Assembly (NCBI GenBank): GCA_024275825.1
Contig: JAJRYK010000049.1
Coordinates: forward strand, 1 to 41,054
Direction of reading: 5' to 3'
Origin: Alphaproteobacteria bacterium
GTDB lineage: Bacteria > Pseudomonadota > Alphaproteobacteria > Micavibrionales > Micavibrionaceae
DNA length: 41,054 nucleotides
In this document: in pieces, positions 30,782 to 38,855 of the stretch
Numbering within the stretch: position 1 is the stretch's first letter
How the letters are laid out: each line of letters starts with the position of its first letter
Translations under genes and position numbers: made by a program
Notes under the pieces: model-generated
Seen by the model: only the letters and a program-made list of their open reading frames with translations
What the model was told of the DNA's origin: nothing
Databases searched by the model: none

Positions 30782-30828
30782 CTTTGCGGCCTTTGCGGTT
30801 TACCTTTGCGTTCTTTGCGTGAACTCCT
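30781..30828. repeat. CTTTGCG repeat, copy D
   Basis: TCTTTGCGGCCTTTGCGGTT, TACCTTTGCG, TTCTTTGCGTGAACTCC lies between the adenosine kinase stop and the GxxExxY start, in the same orientation as copy C. On the minus strand it is the immediate upstream region of the GxxExxY gene. Confidence 0.75.
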
Positions 30829-31830
30829 TTAAGCCGCATCCTTCAATAATACTGCCAGCTCTATTTCTGGTCTTGGGCCTATGTGGCTGATGACTTCGGC
30901 GGCGGCTAGGGCGCCTAGTTTTCCGCATTCGGCCATGCTTTTGCCTTCGGTGAAGCCGTAGAGGAAACCGGCGGCGAATTGGTCGCCGGCGCCGGTGGTG
31001 TCTACGACTTTGTCGACGGGCTGGGCGGTGATTTTGGTGGTTTGGCCGTCTTTGATAATGACAGCGCCGTTTGGCCCGCTTGTAATGGCGGCGATTTCTA
31101 CGTGCTCGCCAATCGCGCTTACCGCATCGTCGAGATTTTCCTGCATGAACAGGGATTTAATCTCGTCTTCATTGGCAAACAGGATGTCGATATGGTTTTG
31201 CACGAGGTTGATAAAATCGCTGCGGTGACGGTCGACGCAAAACGGGTCGGACAAGGTGAGCGCAACGCGGTGTCCGGCTTCGTGCGCATATTCGGCGGCG
31301 CGGATGAAGGCTTGTTTGGCTTGCTCGCGGTCGAAGAGGTAGCCTTCCAGATATGTGACCTGCGCGGAGGCGATGAGGCCTTGGTCGACATCTTCGGCAG
31401 TGAGCTCGACGCTTGCGCCCAGAAAAGTGTTCATTGTGCGCTGGGCATCTGGCGTGATGAGAATCATGCAGCGGCCGGTGGCAGCGCCGATCACGAGGGG
31501 CTGGGTTGTGAATTCGAGGCCTTGTGCGCGGATATCGTGCTGGAAAATCTCGCCGAGTTGGTCTTGCGCGATCTTGCCGATGAAGCCGCCGGTGCCACCG
31601 AAGGAGGCGAAGCCGGCCATGGTGTTTGCTGCGGAGCCGCCGGAGGTTTCCACGCCGGGGCCCATTTTGCTGTAAAGCTCCATCGCGCGCGCCTCGTCGA
31701 TGAGGGTCATCGCGCCCTTTTCCATGCCGTTTGATTCGTGCTGAGCAGCGATGAAGTCGTCAGTGGTGTGGGCAATAACATCGACAAGAGCGTTTCCGAC
31801 GGCGACAACGCCATATTTAGGTGAGGACAT
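30829..31830 (-). CDS. PfkB-family sugar/adenosine kinase
   Basis: A 333-residue ribokinase-fold enzyme. The N-terminal VVAVGNALVDVIA and SGGSAANTMAGFASFGGTGG are the substrate-binding segments. The C-terminal DTTGAGDQFAAGFLYG carries the catalytic Asp283 and the anion hole. Sequence features (GNALVD, ETSGGSAANT) fit the adenosine kinase branch used for purine salvage (adenosine to AMP), but other nucleoside or sugar substrates are possible. The start at 31830 is close to the divergent TetR gene. Confidence 0.9.
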   Translation of the reverse strand: MSSPKYGVVAVGNALVDVIAHTTDDFIAAQHESNGMEKGAMTLIDEARAMELYSKMGPGVETSGGSAANTMAGFASFGGTGGFIGKIAQDQLGEIFQHDIRAQGLEFTTQPLVIGAATGRCMILITPDAQRTMNTFLGASVELTAEDVDQGLIASAQVTYLEGYLFDREQAKQAFIRAAEYAHEAGHRVALTLSDPFCVDRHRSDFINLVQNHIDILFANEDEIKSLFMQENLDDAVSAIGEHVEIAAITSGPNGAVIIKDGQTTKITAQPVDKVVDTTGAGDQFAAGFLYGFTEGKSMAECGKLGALAAAEVISHIGPRPEIELAVLLKDAA

Positions 31831-31919
31831 GTGTGAGGGCTTTCTTTGTTATCGGTTATTGTTTTAAAAACGTTAATTCTGCTATATCTGTATCGGAAAG
31901 AAAGGGCGAGGCCAAGGCT

Positions 31920-32510
31920 GTGACAACAAAAAATGTAAAACCATCCAAGGAAGATATTGTCGTGCTCACGCTTGAATTGGCTGCGGCGCGCGGGTGGCGC
32001 GGGGTGCGGCTTGAGGATATTGCGCAGGAGGCAGGGATAAGCATGGCCGCGCTGCGGGGGATGTTTGAGGATAAGGGGGATATTTTGGATGCGCTGGGGC
32101 GGATGATTGATCGTCAGGTGCTGGAGAATCTCGGTGAGATGGAACCGATGGAAAGCCCGCGCGACCGGTTGTTTGATTTGTTGATGGAGCGCTATGACGC
32201 GCTGAATGAGTATCGTCCCGGCGTGATCGCGGTGCTGGAATCGTTTAAATGTGACCCTAAAAATGCGCTGATTAGTCTGCCGCATGTTTGTCGCTCGATG
32301 AGTTTGATGATGGAGGCGGCGGGGCTGCATACGCCAGAATGCGCTGGCGGCGCGCTGGACGCGATTAGGCTGGCGGGGATTAGCGGGGTTTATATGAAGG
32401 GTTTGTGGCGCTGGAAAGAGGATGAAAGCCCTGATCTGGCTAAACTTATGGCCTCGCTGGATAAGGATTTGGGGCGGGCGGAACAGCTGGCTAATCTGTT
32501 CGCGCTGTAG
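31920..32510 (+). CDS. TetR/COQ9-like regulator
   Basis: A 196-residue protein from the GTG at 31920. The N-terminal HTH is VRLEDIAQEAGISMAALRGM, followed by FEDKGDIL. The all-helical C-terminal domain (RPGVIAVLESFKCDPKNALI and MSLMMEAAGL) fits the TetR/COQ9-type fold. The frame is open to a GTG at 31821, but that part reads poorly and overlaps the adenosine kinase start; AAGG precedes the chosen GTG. COQ9 acts in ubiquinone synthesis, whereas TetR proteins repress transcription; the present HTH keeps the DNA-binding reading open. It precedes hemA, separated by 147 bases. Confidence 0.7.
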   Translation: MTTKNVKPSKEDIVVLTLELAAARGWRGVRLEDIAQEAGISMAALRGMFEDKGDILDALGRMIDRQVLENLGEMEPMESPRDRLFDLLMERYDALNEYRPGVIAVLESFKCDPKNALISLPHVCRSMSLMMEAAGLHTPECAGGALDAIRLAGISGVYMKGLWRWKEDESPDLAKLMASLDKDLGRAEQLANLFAL

Positions 32511-32657
32511 CATTTTTGTGGAGATGCGGGCGTATTTTATTGGGATTGATTAAGGTCAAGGCGATAAAAGGCGTGATTTAGTAGCGTTGGAAGCGTATCG
32601 TTAGGGATAAATTTATATTGCGCTCGTGTAGGAAACACATAAGGACAGAAGGCTTTT

Positions 32658-33926
32658 ATGGCTATAAATTACAATGAACATTTCGGTGAGTGCGTGCAGC
32701 GCGTAAGAGAAGAGGGGCGTTACCGCACTTTTGCCACGCTGGCGCGTAAGGCGGGGGCGTTTCCCAAGGCCATGTATCATGCGGAGGATGGCTCTTCCAG
32801 AGAAGTCACGATTTGGTGCTCCAATGATTATTTAGGCATGGGGCAAAACCCGAAAGTTCTTCAAGCCGCGAAAGAGGCGCTGGATAATGTTGGCGCAGGC
32901 GCTGGCGGAACGCGCAATATCTCCGGCACAACGATTTACCACAAAATGCTGGAAGAAAGCGTTGCCGACCTTCACCAGAAGGAAGCCGGGCTGGTGTTTT
33001 CCTCCGGCTATGTCGCCAATGAAGGCGCGCTGAGCACGCTGGGTAAATTAATGCCGGGCTGCGCTGTATTTTCTGATTCGATGAATCACGCCTCGATGAT
33101 CCACGGGATTAAGGGCGCGAAATGCGAGAAATTTATCTTCCGCCATAATGATATTGAGTATCTGGAAAGCCAGCTTAGAAGCATTGATATCAAGCGCCCG
33201 AAGATCATCGCGTTTGAATCTGTTTACTCAATGGATGGCGATATCGCGCCGATTAAAGAGATTTGTGATCTGGCCGAAAAATATAACGCCATGACCTATC
33301 TGGATGAAGTGCACGCCGTTGGTCTTTATGGCCCGCGCGGTGGCGGCATTGCGGAGCAGCGCGGTTTGCTGGACCGGGTTGATATTCTGGAGGGCACATT
33401 TGGTAAGGGTTATGGCTGTATGGGCGGGTTTATCACGGGCAGCCGTTCGATGATTGATGCGATCCGCTGTTATGCGGCCGGGTTTATTTTCACCACCAGC
33501 CTGCCGCCGAGCGTTTTAGCTTCTGCGCACGCGGCTGTTGAGCATTTGAAAGTCTCGCAAATTGAGCGCAAGCAGCTGCAGGAGAATGCGGCAATGTTTA
33601 AGAACATGCTGCGTAATGCGGACCTACCCTTTATGGATGCCCAGAGCCATATTGTACCATTGATCGTGGGGGAGCCGAATTGTTGCCGCGAGGTGACGAG
33701 CATTTTGCTGGAAGAGTATGATCTGTATGTTCAGCCAATCAATTACCCGACCGTGCCAAAGGGCACGGAGCGTTTGCGCATGACGGCAACGGCAGTGCAT
33801 ACGCAGGCCGATATGGAGATCATGGCCGGCGCGCTGGAACATCTGTGGAATACACATCACGGCCTGATCGCGCTGGCGATGCAAAGCAAGGAATGTCCGG
33901 CCAATCTGGCTGGCGCGCAGGCATAA
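32658..33926 (+). CDS. hemA: 5-aminolevulinate synthase
   Basis: Condenses glycine and succinyl-CoA to 5-aminolevulinate, the first heme step in alphaproteobacteria; it uses pyridoxal phosphate. The 422-residue product has [33 protein letters not shown] (glycine-rich substrate loop), [11 protein letters not shown] (cofactor Asp and His) and the Schiff-base Lys250 in [20 protein letters not shown] lies six bases before the ATG. A C-terminal tail ([20 protein letters not shown]) is slightly Cys-bearing; a heme-regulatory CP motif is seen (ECPAN), though its function here is unknown. Confidence 0.97.
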   Translation: MAINYNEHFGECVQRVREEGRYRTFATLARKAGAFPKAMYHAEDGSSREVTIWCSNDYLGMGQNPKVLQAAKEALDNVGAGAGGTRNISGTTIYHKMLEESVADLHQKEAGLVFSSGYVANEGALSTLGKLMPGCAVFSDSMNHASMIHGIKGAKCEKFIFRHNDIEYLESQLRSIDIKRPKIIAFESVYSMDGDIAPIKEICDLAEKYNAMTYLDEVHAVGLYGPRGGGIAEQRGLLDRVDILEGTFGKGYGCMGGFITGSRSMIDAIRCYAAGFIFTTSLPPSVLASAHAAVEHLKVSQIERKQLQENAAMFKNMLRNADLPFMDAQSHIVPLIVGEPNCCREVTSILLEEYDLYVQPINYPTVPKGTERLRMTATAVHTQADMEIMAGALEHLWNTHHGLIALAMQSKECPANLAGAQA

Positions 33927-33974
33927 AAAAACTCCGTTTTCACGAAGCTTTGTCGGCTATATCTTCAAGAATAG

Positions 33975-34154
33975 TTAGGCTGATGTATTTATATTTGTCC
34001 CGAGAGCGCCGCTAACAGGTGCGCTGCGGGCCGTGTCATTAATAATTTTTGCCAAAGCTTGCCCCTGTTCAGCGCTCTGCTTAATCACGGATAGTGCGAT
34101 ATTTTGACGGGTCAGAGCCATTTCAGCGGCGATGGTTGGTGGTACTGATGTCAT
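33975..34154 (-). CDS. YjfB-like putative motility protein (59 aa)
   Basis: A short helical protein, MTSVPPTIAAEMALTRQNIA, then LSVIKQSAEQGQALAKIIND and a polar tail. The 'A-x-x-x-x-x-x-Q-x-x-I-A-x-x-V-I-K-x-S' pattern resembles YjfB-type putative motility proteins, from memory. AAGGGGA lies about ten bases before the ATG, a strong ribosome-binding site. It sits next to a helical protein and a CheY-like regulator on the same strand, which supports a motility or chemotaxis setting. Confidence 0.7.
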   Translation of the reverse strand: MTSVPPTIAAEMALTRQNIALSVIKQSAEQGQALAKIINDTARSAPVSGALGTNINTSA

Positions 34155-34216
34155 TTGATTCGAATCCCCTTATTCTTCTATTATCTTACATGTTTGTTAA
34201 TAAAGTCTAAAGGCCT

Positions 34217-34717
34217 TTATTCTTCTTTATATTTCTCGAAATAGCGCGTGCAGGCTTTGTGAAGCTCGTTTACGAGCGCATCGCCAGCTTTGCCCCCATC
34301 GCCCTGCATCTTGTTGCTGATGATGGCTTGAATGGTGTTTTCGTGGGCTTGGAGTACATCATAGGCATCTTCGTTAATGTCTTCTATAGCTTCGATGAAT
34401 TGTAGAGCGATATCAGCCACGTCGCTGAGGAGCTGATAGTGAAACATGCCGCCATTCGCCTTGATTTGCATGACAGGTCCGATGATGTTCTCTTTGGATT
34501 CTGTGCGGTTTTTTGTTGCGTCTAGAGCGGTTTTTGCATGGGTTGAAAATTCTGTGAGAAAATCTTTTGCGTAAGGGAGAAAATCAAGCTTAACGCTATC
34601 AATGGCCTGCTGACTTTTTTTCAAAAGTGCGTCACTGATCCCGCCGCTACCAACTTTCATTTTAAAATGGTTGGGCGGTGTAACGAATTTTGGGTTAAGT
34701 GGTGTTGCATCGGTCAT
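34217..34717 (-). CDS. Helical protein beside a response regulator (166 aa)
   Basis: An all-helical, soluble-looking protein: DALLKKSQQAIDSVKLDFLP, FLTEFSTHAKTALDATKNRT, VADIALQFIEAIEDINEDAY and HENTIQAIISNKMQGDGGKA. There is no clear HPt histidine motif, although a His-Glu (AHENT) and a His-Lys (LHKACTRYF) occur within helices. It lies 49 bases downstream of the CheY-like gene on the same strand, so they probably form an operon. It could be a phosphotransfer or phosphatase partner, which is inference; I do not recognise the family. Confidence 0.7.
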   Translation of the reverse strand: MTDATPLNPKFVTPPNHFKMKVGSGGISDALLKKSQQAIDSVKLDFLPYAKDFLTEFSTHAKTALDATKNRTESKENIIGPVMQIKANGGMFHYQLLSDVADIALQFIEAIEDINEDAYDVLQAHENTIQAIISNKMQGDGGKAGDALVNELHKACTRYFEKYKEE

Positions 34718-34766
34718 GATTTAAAAAAATGTACTTTAAAATATCCTTGTCAGTAATTGTCTTGCC

Positions 34767-35339
34767 TTATATTTTTCTTGCATCTTCGCGTAGTTTATTA
34801 AGAATGCCTGAGAATTTTTCTTCGTCTACGGGGCTTTCTGTTTTGTTTTCCTGTTCTCTATCTCTGCGGCGAGGGCCTTCATAGTCATCGTCACTGCGGC
34901 GGCGGCGATCGGGTCCAAAAAACTTGCCAGTATCGACAAACTGTCTTGGGTTTTCAATGATTTGCGCGACGCGGCGATAAAGGTCTTTGGAATTGAAGGG
35001 CTTGACGAGGAATTCTGTGATCCCGCTATCGCGTGCATTCTCAACACGCAGGCGCGAGCTAAAGCCAGTCATCATTAAAATGGGAACATAGGGGTTGGGC
35101 GTCATGGGGTTGCGGCGAACCATGTCGGCCAGTTTTAGTCCGTCAACCGGGCTCATCATCCAATCAGTGATGACCAAATCGGGGTCGTGCTTGCAAATTG
35201 CTTGAAAGCCGTCTTCGCCATTGGTGGCGATATAAATTTCATTGAACCCGTATATGGTGAGCACGGATTTAACAAGGTCCAGCATGGGTTGCATGTCATC
35301 AATGACAACGATGCGCACTTTATCAAATTTATAGGCCAT
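34767..35339 (-). CDS. CheY-like response regulator with a basic tail
   Basis: Residues 8-127 are a receiver domain: metal-binding Asp14 and Asp15 (VVIDDMQPM), phospho-acceptor Asp59 (LVITDWMMSP), Thr91 (LMMTGFS) and Lys113 (FLVKPFNS). The C-terminal 60 residues are charged and disordered (FFGPDRRRRSDDDYEGPRRR, then EQENKTESPVDEEKFSGIL) with no DNA-binding or enzymatic domain. Phosphorylation presumably alters protein contacts, as in chemotaxis. No kinase gene is nearby. The downstream helical protein is the likely partner. Confidence 0.92.
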   Translation of the reverse strand: MAYKFDKVRIVVIDDMQPMLDLVKSVLTIYGFNEIYIATNGEDGFQAICKHDPDLVITDWMMSPVDGLKLADMVRRNPMTPNPYVPILMMTGFSSRLRVENARDSGITEFLVKPFNSKDLYRRVAQIIENPRQFVDTGKFFGPDRRRRSDDDYEGPRRRDREQENKTESPVDEEKFSGILNKLREDARKI

Positions 35340-35450
35340 GAAATTCAGAAAAATAATAGTTTAAAGGAATGCTAAGACTTGCGCGCTCATTGTAACGGTT
35401 TTACTATTTTTATTCTATAGGCGTTGGTTATTTTTACAGGAAAAATTGAT

Positions 35451-37067
35451 ATGGCATCTGGTGGTCAAGTTTTGGTGAAAACGTTGCATGATTTAGGCGT
35501 GGAGCGTATTTTTTGTGTGGCGGGGGAGAGCTATCTTCCGGTGCTGGATGCGCTGCTTGATTATCCAGATATTGAGGTTGTGACGTGCCGGCATGAATCG
35601 GGCGCGACATTTATGGCGGATGCGTATGCGAATTTGACGGGCAAGCCGGGCGTGGCGTTTGTGACGCGCGGGCCGGGCGCGTGTAATGGTGCGATTGGGT
35701 TGCACGCGGCGAAGCAGGCCTCCAGCCCTGTGATTTTGTTTGTTGGGCTGATCCACACCGACGATGTGGGGAAGGAAGCGTTTCAGGAATTTGATTTGCC
35801 GCAAATGTTTGGCTCGCTGTCCAAGCGCGCCGCAGTGATTGAGCGCGCAGGCGATATCGCGGGCGCGGTGGTTGATGGGTTTTCGCTGGCGCTATCCGGG
35901 CGGTGCGGGCCGGTGGTGTTTGGGCTGCCGGAGGATGTTTTGGTGGCGCAGGTGGCGCAGGGTGAGGCGGTTTCAGTGCAGATTAGTAGCCCTGTGGTGC
36001 AAGCGCAGGATGTGAGCGCTTTGGCTGAATTACTTTCCGCCGCGGAGAATCCCTTGCTGATTGTTGGTGGTTATGGGTGGAGCGATGAAGATTGCCGCGC
36101 GCTGGAGAAATTTGCGAGCGAGTCTGGGCTGCCCGTTGCCGCGTCGTTCCGGCGGCAGGATTTGTTTGATCATGGGCATGACTGTTATGTGGGGGAGCTG
36201 GGGTTTGGCTCCAATCCGGCGCTGCTTGTGTATGTGAAGGAGGCAGATTTGGTGATCGCGTTGGGCGCAAGGGTCTCAGACGTGATGAGCCAAGGCTATA
36301 CGTTGTTCGAGGCGGGGCAGAAGCTGGTGCATATTTATCCGGATGCGGAGGTGTTTGGGAAGGGCTATAAGACTGATTTGGGGATTGAGGCCTATCCGTG
36401 GGATGTGGTCCAAGCGCTTTCCGGCAGGATTGAGCCACGCTGGGATAATTGGCGTATGCGCGTGCGTGCGGCCTTTGAAAGCTGGACGAGCGATCAAGCG
36501 CCGCAAAACTGGCAAGGCGCGGATATGACGCAGGTGTTTATGCAGCTACGCGGGCTGTTGCCGGAGGATGCGATTGTTATCGGCGATGCGGGGAATTTTA
36601 GTGGCTGGTGCAGCCGGTATTTGCGCTATGGCAGACCGGGCAGGCAACTTGCGCCGCATAGTGGGTCGATGGGCTATGCCGTGCCCTCAGCTGTGAGCGC
36701 GGCGATTACGTGTCCGGACCGGTTGGTGATCGGGATCTGCGGTGATGGCGGGTTTATGATGGGCGCGCAAGAGATCGCCACTGCGATGCATCATGGCGCT
36801 AAACCGATTATTCTGGTGTGTAATAACAATATGTACGGTACGATCCGCATGTATCAGGAGAAGGACTTCCCGGGACGGCAAAGCGCGACGGGGCTGACGA
36901 ACCCAGATTTTATGAAGCTGGCGGAAAGTTATGGCGCGTTTGGCGCGCGGGTGCAGCGCGCGGAGGAATTTGAGACGGCGTGGCAGGGCGCGCTGGATTC
37001 GGGGCGCGCGGCGTTGATTGAGATTGTCATGGACCCGGCGCAAGTTTCGACGGTGTCTGAGGTATGA
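35451..37067 (+). CDS. Thiamine-diphosphate enzyme (acetolactate synthase-like)
   Basis: A 538-residue protein with three domains typical of the acetolactate synthase/benzoylformate decarboxylase family. The N-terminal pyrimidine-binding domain has the catalytic Glu49 (CRHESGATFMADAY). The C-terminal pyrophosphate-binding domain has GDG (431-433, GICGDGGFMMGAQEIATAM) through VCNNNMYGTIRMYQ. An acetolactate synthase partner (ilvH) is absent and the FAD-site residues cannot be judged by eye, so the substrate is uncertain. The ATG at 35451 is chosen because AGGA precedes it; a TTG at 35424 is also in frame. It stands alone. Confidence 0.88.
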   Translation: MASGGQVLVKTLHDLGVERIFCVAGESYLPVLDALLDYPDIEVVTCRHESGATFMADAYANLTGKPGVAFVTRGPGACNGAIGLHAAKQASSPVILFVGLIHTDDVGKEAFQEFDLPQMFGSLSKRAAVIERAGDIAGAVVDGFSLALSGRCGPVVFGLPEDVLVAQVAQGEAVSVQISSPVVQAQDVSALAELLSAAENPLLIVGGYGWSDEDCRALEKFASESGLPVAASFRRQDLFDHGHDCYVGELGFGSNPALLVYVKEADLVIALGARVSDVMSQGYTLFEAGQKLVHIYPDAEVFGKGYKTDLGIEAYPWDVVQALSGRIEPRWDNWRMRVRAAFESWTSDQAPQNWQGADMTQVFMQLRGLLPEDAIVIGDAGNFSGWCSRYLRYGRPGRQLAPHSGSMGYAVPSAVSAAITCPDRLVIGICGDGGFMMGAQEIATAMHHGAKPIILVCNNNMYGTIRMYQEKDFPGRQSATGLTNPDFMKLAESYGAFGARVQRAEEFETAWQGALDSGRAALIEIVMDPAQVSTVSEV

Positions 37068-37076
37068 ATACAAAAT

Positions 37077-37153
37077 CGTCATTCCGGCGAAGGCCGGAAT
37101 CTATTGTGCGTGTATTAAATTTACCATGGGCCCCGGCGTTCGCCGGGGTGACG
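37077..37153. repeat. CGTCAT/ATGACG double-hairpin repeat, copy 3
   Basis: 77 bp, starting CGTCATTCCGGCGAAGGCCG and ending GTTCGCCGGGGTGACG. It has a TTCCGGC-GAAG-GCCGGAA hairpin, a CCCCGGCG-TT-CGCCGGGG hairpin and a connecting spacer. It fills the gap between the thiamine-diphosphate enzyme and phhB. Confidence 0.8.
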
Positions 37154-37166
37154 AAGATGAAGGAGC

Positions 37167-37460
37167 CTAGCCCGCCACATACTCTTCAATCGCGGTCGCC
37201 ATTTTCACGTCGCGTTCCGACAATCCGCCGGCATCGTGGGTGCTCAGCGTGATTTCGACGCGGTTATAGACGTTGAACCATTCGGGGTGATGATCCATTT
37301 TTTCGGCGAGCAGCGCGATGCGGCTCATGAAGCTCCAGGCCTCGTTAAAGTCGCTGAACTGGAATGTTTTCTCAATCGCGTCACGGCCGTCAACGGCGCT
37401 CCAGCCCTCCATCTGTTCCAGGAATTGTGCACGGTTTTCGGCGCTTAATTTTTCAACCAT
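37167..37460 (-). CDS. phhB: Pterin-4a-carbinolamine dehydratase
   Basis: Dehydrates the 4a-hydroxy-tetrahydropterin formed by aromatic amino acid hydroxylases, regenerating cofactor. The 97-residue product has the family core [20 protein letters not shown] (two adjacent His and Pro) and [21 protein letters not shown] precedes the ATG. No phenylalanine hydroxylase gene is in the window, so the hydroxylase would be encoded elsewhere, or the protein serves another pterin role. Confidence 0.95.
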   Translation of the reverse strand: MVEKLSAENRAQFLEQMEGWSAVDGRDAIEKTFQFSDFNEAWSFMSRIALLAEKMDHHPEWFNVYNRVEITLSTHDAGGLSERDVKMATAIEEYVAG

Positions 37461-37544
37461 TGTATGAACCTCTAATTCGTTTTACATTTAAAGCTGATTC
37501 CAAAATATAAAAAATCGTGACGGAACCAACAGGGACTTAGCGTA

Positions 37545-37997
37545 ATGAGTTATATGACCGAAGGCAAAAACATTATCATGAATTTTACAACCGCGCCGGG
37601 GCTGAATGATCTTGAGGAAATGGCTGAGGAATTGCTCGAGGCCATGCCCGATGAGCTGGTTGAATATTGCGAGGATCTGGCCATCGAGGTTGAAGATTTT
37701 CCAGGCGAGGCGATTGAGCAAGAGCAGGAGCTTGATGATCCTTATGAGCTGCTCGCGCTGTATAAAGGCGGCAATGAAATTTCGCCGGGTGTGGAGAAAA
37801 AAAGCGGCAAAAATGATGATATTCTGGTGCTGTACCGCCGCCCGATTTTGGATATGTGGTGCGAGACGGGTGAGAATATTTTGAACCTGATGCGTCAGGT
37901 GATGATTGAAGAGGTTTCCCGCCAGTATGATTTCACCGATGATGAGATCGCCGAGATGGTACAAAATCACAATGTAGATCTTGCGCAGGCGGTTTAG
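37545..37997 (+). CDS. Zincin-like (PF06262) protein lacking its metal ligands
   Basis: The 150-residue protein follows the family over its length: an acidic helical start (LNDLEEMAEELLEAMPDELV), a middle segment ELLALYKGG, and ILVLYRRPILDMWCE. The position of the H-E-x-x-H-H-F-G-L-S-D motif reads E-E-V-S-R-Q-Y-D-F-T-D (residues 122-132): Glu123 is kept but all three histidines are replaced. It should therefore be unable to bind zinc in the usual way. Codon use is normal and there is no stop, so this looks like a conserved pseudo-enzyme and not a dead gene. AGGGA precedes the ATG. Confidence 0.85.
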   Translation: MSYMTEGKNIIMNFTTAPGLNDLEEMAEELLEAMPDELVEYCEDLAIEVEDFPGEAIEQEQELDDPYELLALYKGGNEISPGVEKKSGKNDDILVLYRRPILDMWCETGENILNLMRQVMIEEVSRQYDFTDDEIAEMVQNHNVDLAQAV

Positions 37998-38013
37998 AGT
38001 TTCTCTTAATGTC

Positions 38014-38108
38014 TTTCCTCCCCTTGAGGGGGAGAATTGAGGTGAGAGGTGACTGTGCTTGATGTATTTACCATTCTCACCCCTCCCCCTCCCCAAGGGA
38101 GGGGGAAT
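38014..38108. repeat. C/T-rich double-hairpin element after the zincin-like gene
   Basis: Hairpin 1 is CTCCCC-TTGAG-GGGGAG (38018-38034). Hairpin 2 is CCCCCTCCC-CAA-GGGAGGGGG (38085-38105). Between them GGTGAGA (38041-38047) pairs with TCTCACC (38075-38081). The arrangement resembles the element at 17225-17343. It occupies most of the 181-base gap. Confidence 0.7.
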
Positions 38109-38178
38109 GTTTTTTGCAATGACGTTAAGGGAAAAGAGATATTCGCCAAATCCCGTTTTTTCATGGTAAAGTATTGAT

Positions 38179-38742
38179 ATGAGGGTTTTATTGCTCATTT
38201 CTGCGGTGTTTGTGCTGATTTTTGGCGGAATTACGCCTGCGTTGGCGGGGCCGCCCGCCGCTGCGCCAGAGGTTCCGGCGACCTGTGACGGCGATTTTTA
38301 CAACGTCATGAGCAACCGGGCATGGATGGAAAGCGAGCGCGAGATGGAGGTGGCGCAGCGCTTGATTTTAAAGCCCGATAGCGTGCTGGAATATTCGTGC
38401 TTTGATCAGATTTTAGAGGCGAATGCGCAAAATACGAATTTCGCACCAACCGGCAGTATGATTGCGGATCTGATTTCCGCGCCTCTGGATACGTATCTCA
38501 GTAATAATTTTGGCAATAGCGTTGCCGGCCCGTCTTCCGCCAGCACGTGTGATGTGATGTTCCAAGTTTGGGATTTCATGAAATGTCAGAATATGGGCGT
38601 GGATGAATTCGCGATGTTTGCTGAGTTTGCCGCGGCCGATGGGCGCGCGCTGCCTGAAATGTGCGCCGCGCCAAATCGTGACAACAATTGGGAAACGGCG
38701 CAGGAAACTGTGGGCGCTTATGAGGTTGATGTGGTGGAGTAG
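38179..38742 (+). CDS. Secreted protein of unknown function (187 aa)
   Basis: The signal peptide MRVLLLISAVFVLIFGGITP is followed by ALA (cleavage before GPPAAAPE, about residue 24). The mature protein has several cysteines (TCDGDFY, YSCFDQ, STCDVMF, MKCQNMG, EMCAAP) that could form disulfides, and a central AQRLILKPDSVLEYSCF motif. It is probably periplasmic. I recall similar proteins with this opening beside type IV secretion genes in some alphaproteobacteria, but nothing here confirms that. No partner gene adjoins. Confidence 0.75.
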   Translation: MRVLLLISAVFVLIFGGITPALAGPPAAAPEVPATCDGDFYNVMSNRAWMESEREMEVAQRLILKPDSVLEYSCFDQILEANAQNTNFAPTGSMIADLISAPLDTYLSNNFGNSVAGPSSASTCDVMFQVWDFMKCQNMGVDEFAMFAEFAAADGRALPEMCAAPNRDNNWETAQETVGAYEVDVVE

Positions 38743-38754
38743 CTAAGCTCTCTG

Positions 38755-38832
38755 CGTCACTCCGGCGAATGCCGGGGTCTATGGTGAATTAAACGAAAGC
38801 ACAATGGATCCCGGATCAAGTCCGGGATGACG
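38755..38832. repeat. CGTCAT/ATGACG double-hairpin repeat, copy 4
   Basis: 78 bp, starting CGTCACTCCGGCGAATGCCG and ending ATCAAGTCCGGGATGACG. Its hairpins are CCGGCG-AAT-GCCGG-like and TCCCGGA-TCAAG-TCCGGGA. It sits between the secreted-protein gene and the end of htpG. Confidence 0.8.
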
Positions 38833-38855
38833 GTGGGGGTTGGAGTAAAAAAGCT

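Noticed and set aside
30145-30828. Possible CRISPR array
   Set aside because: The CTTTGCG repeats are few, in both orientations, of unequal length and without regular spacers; no cas genes.
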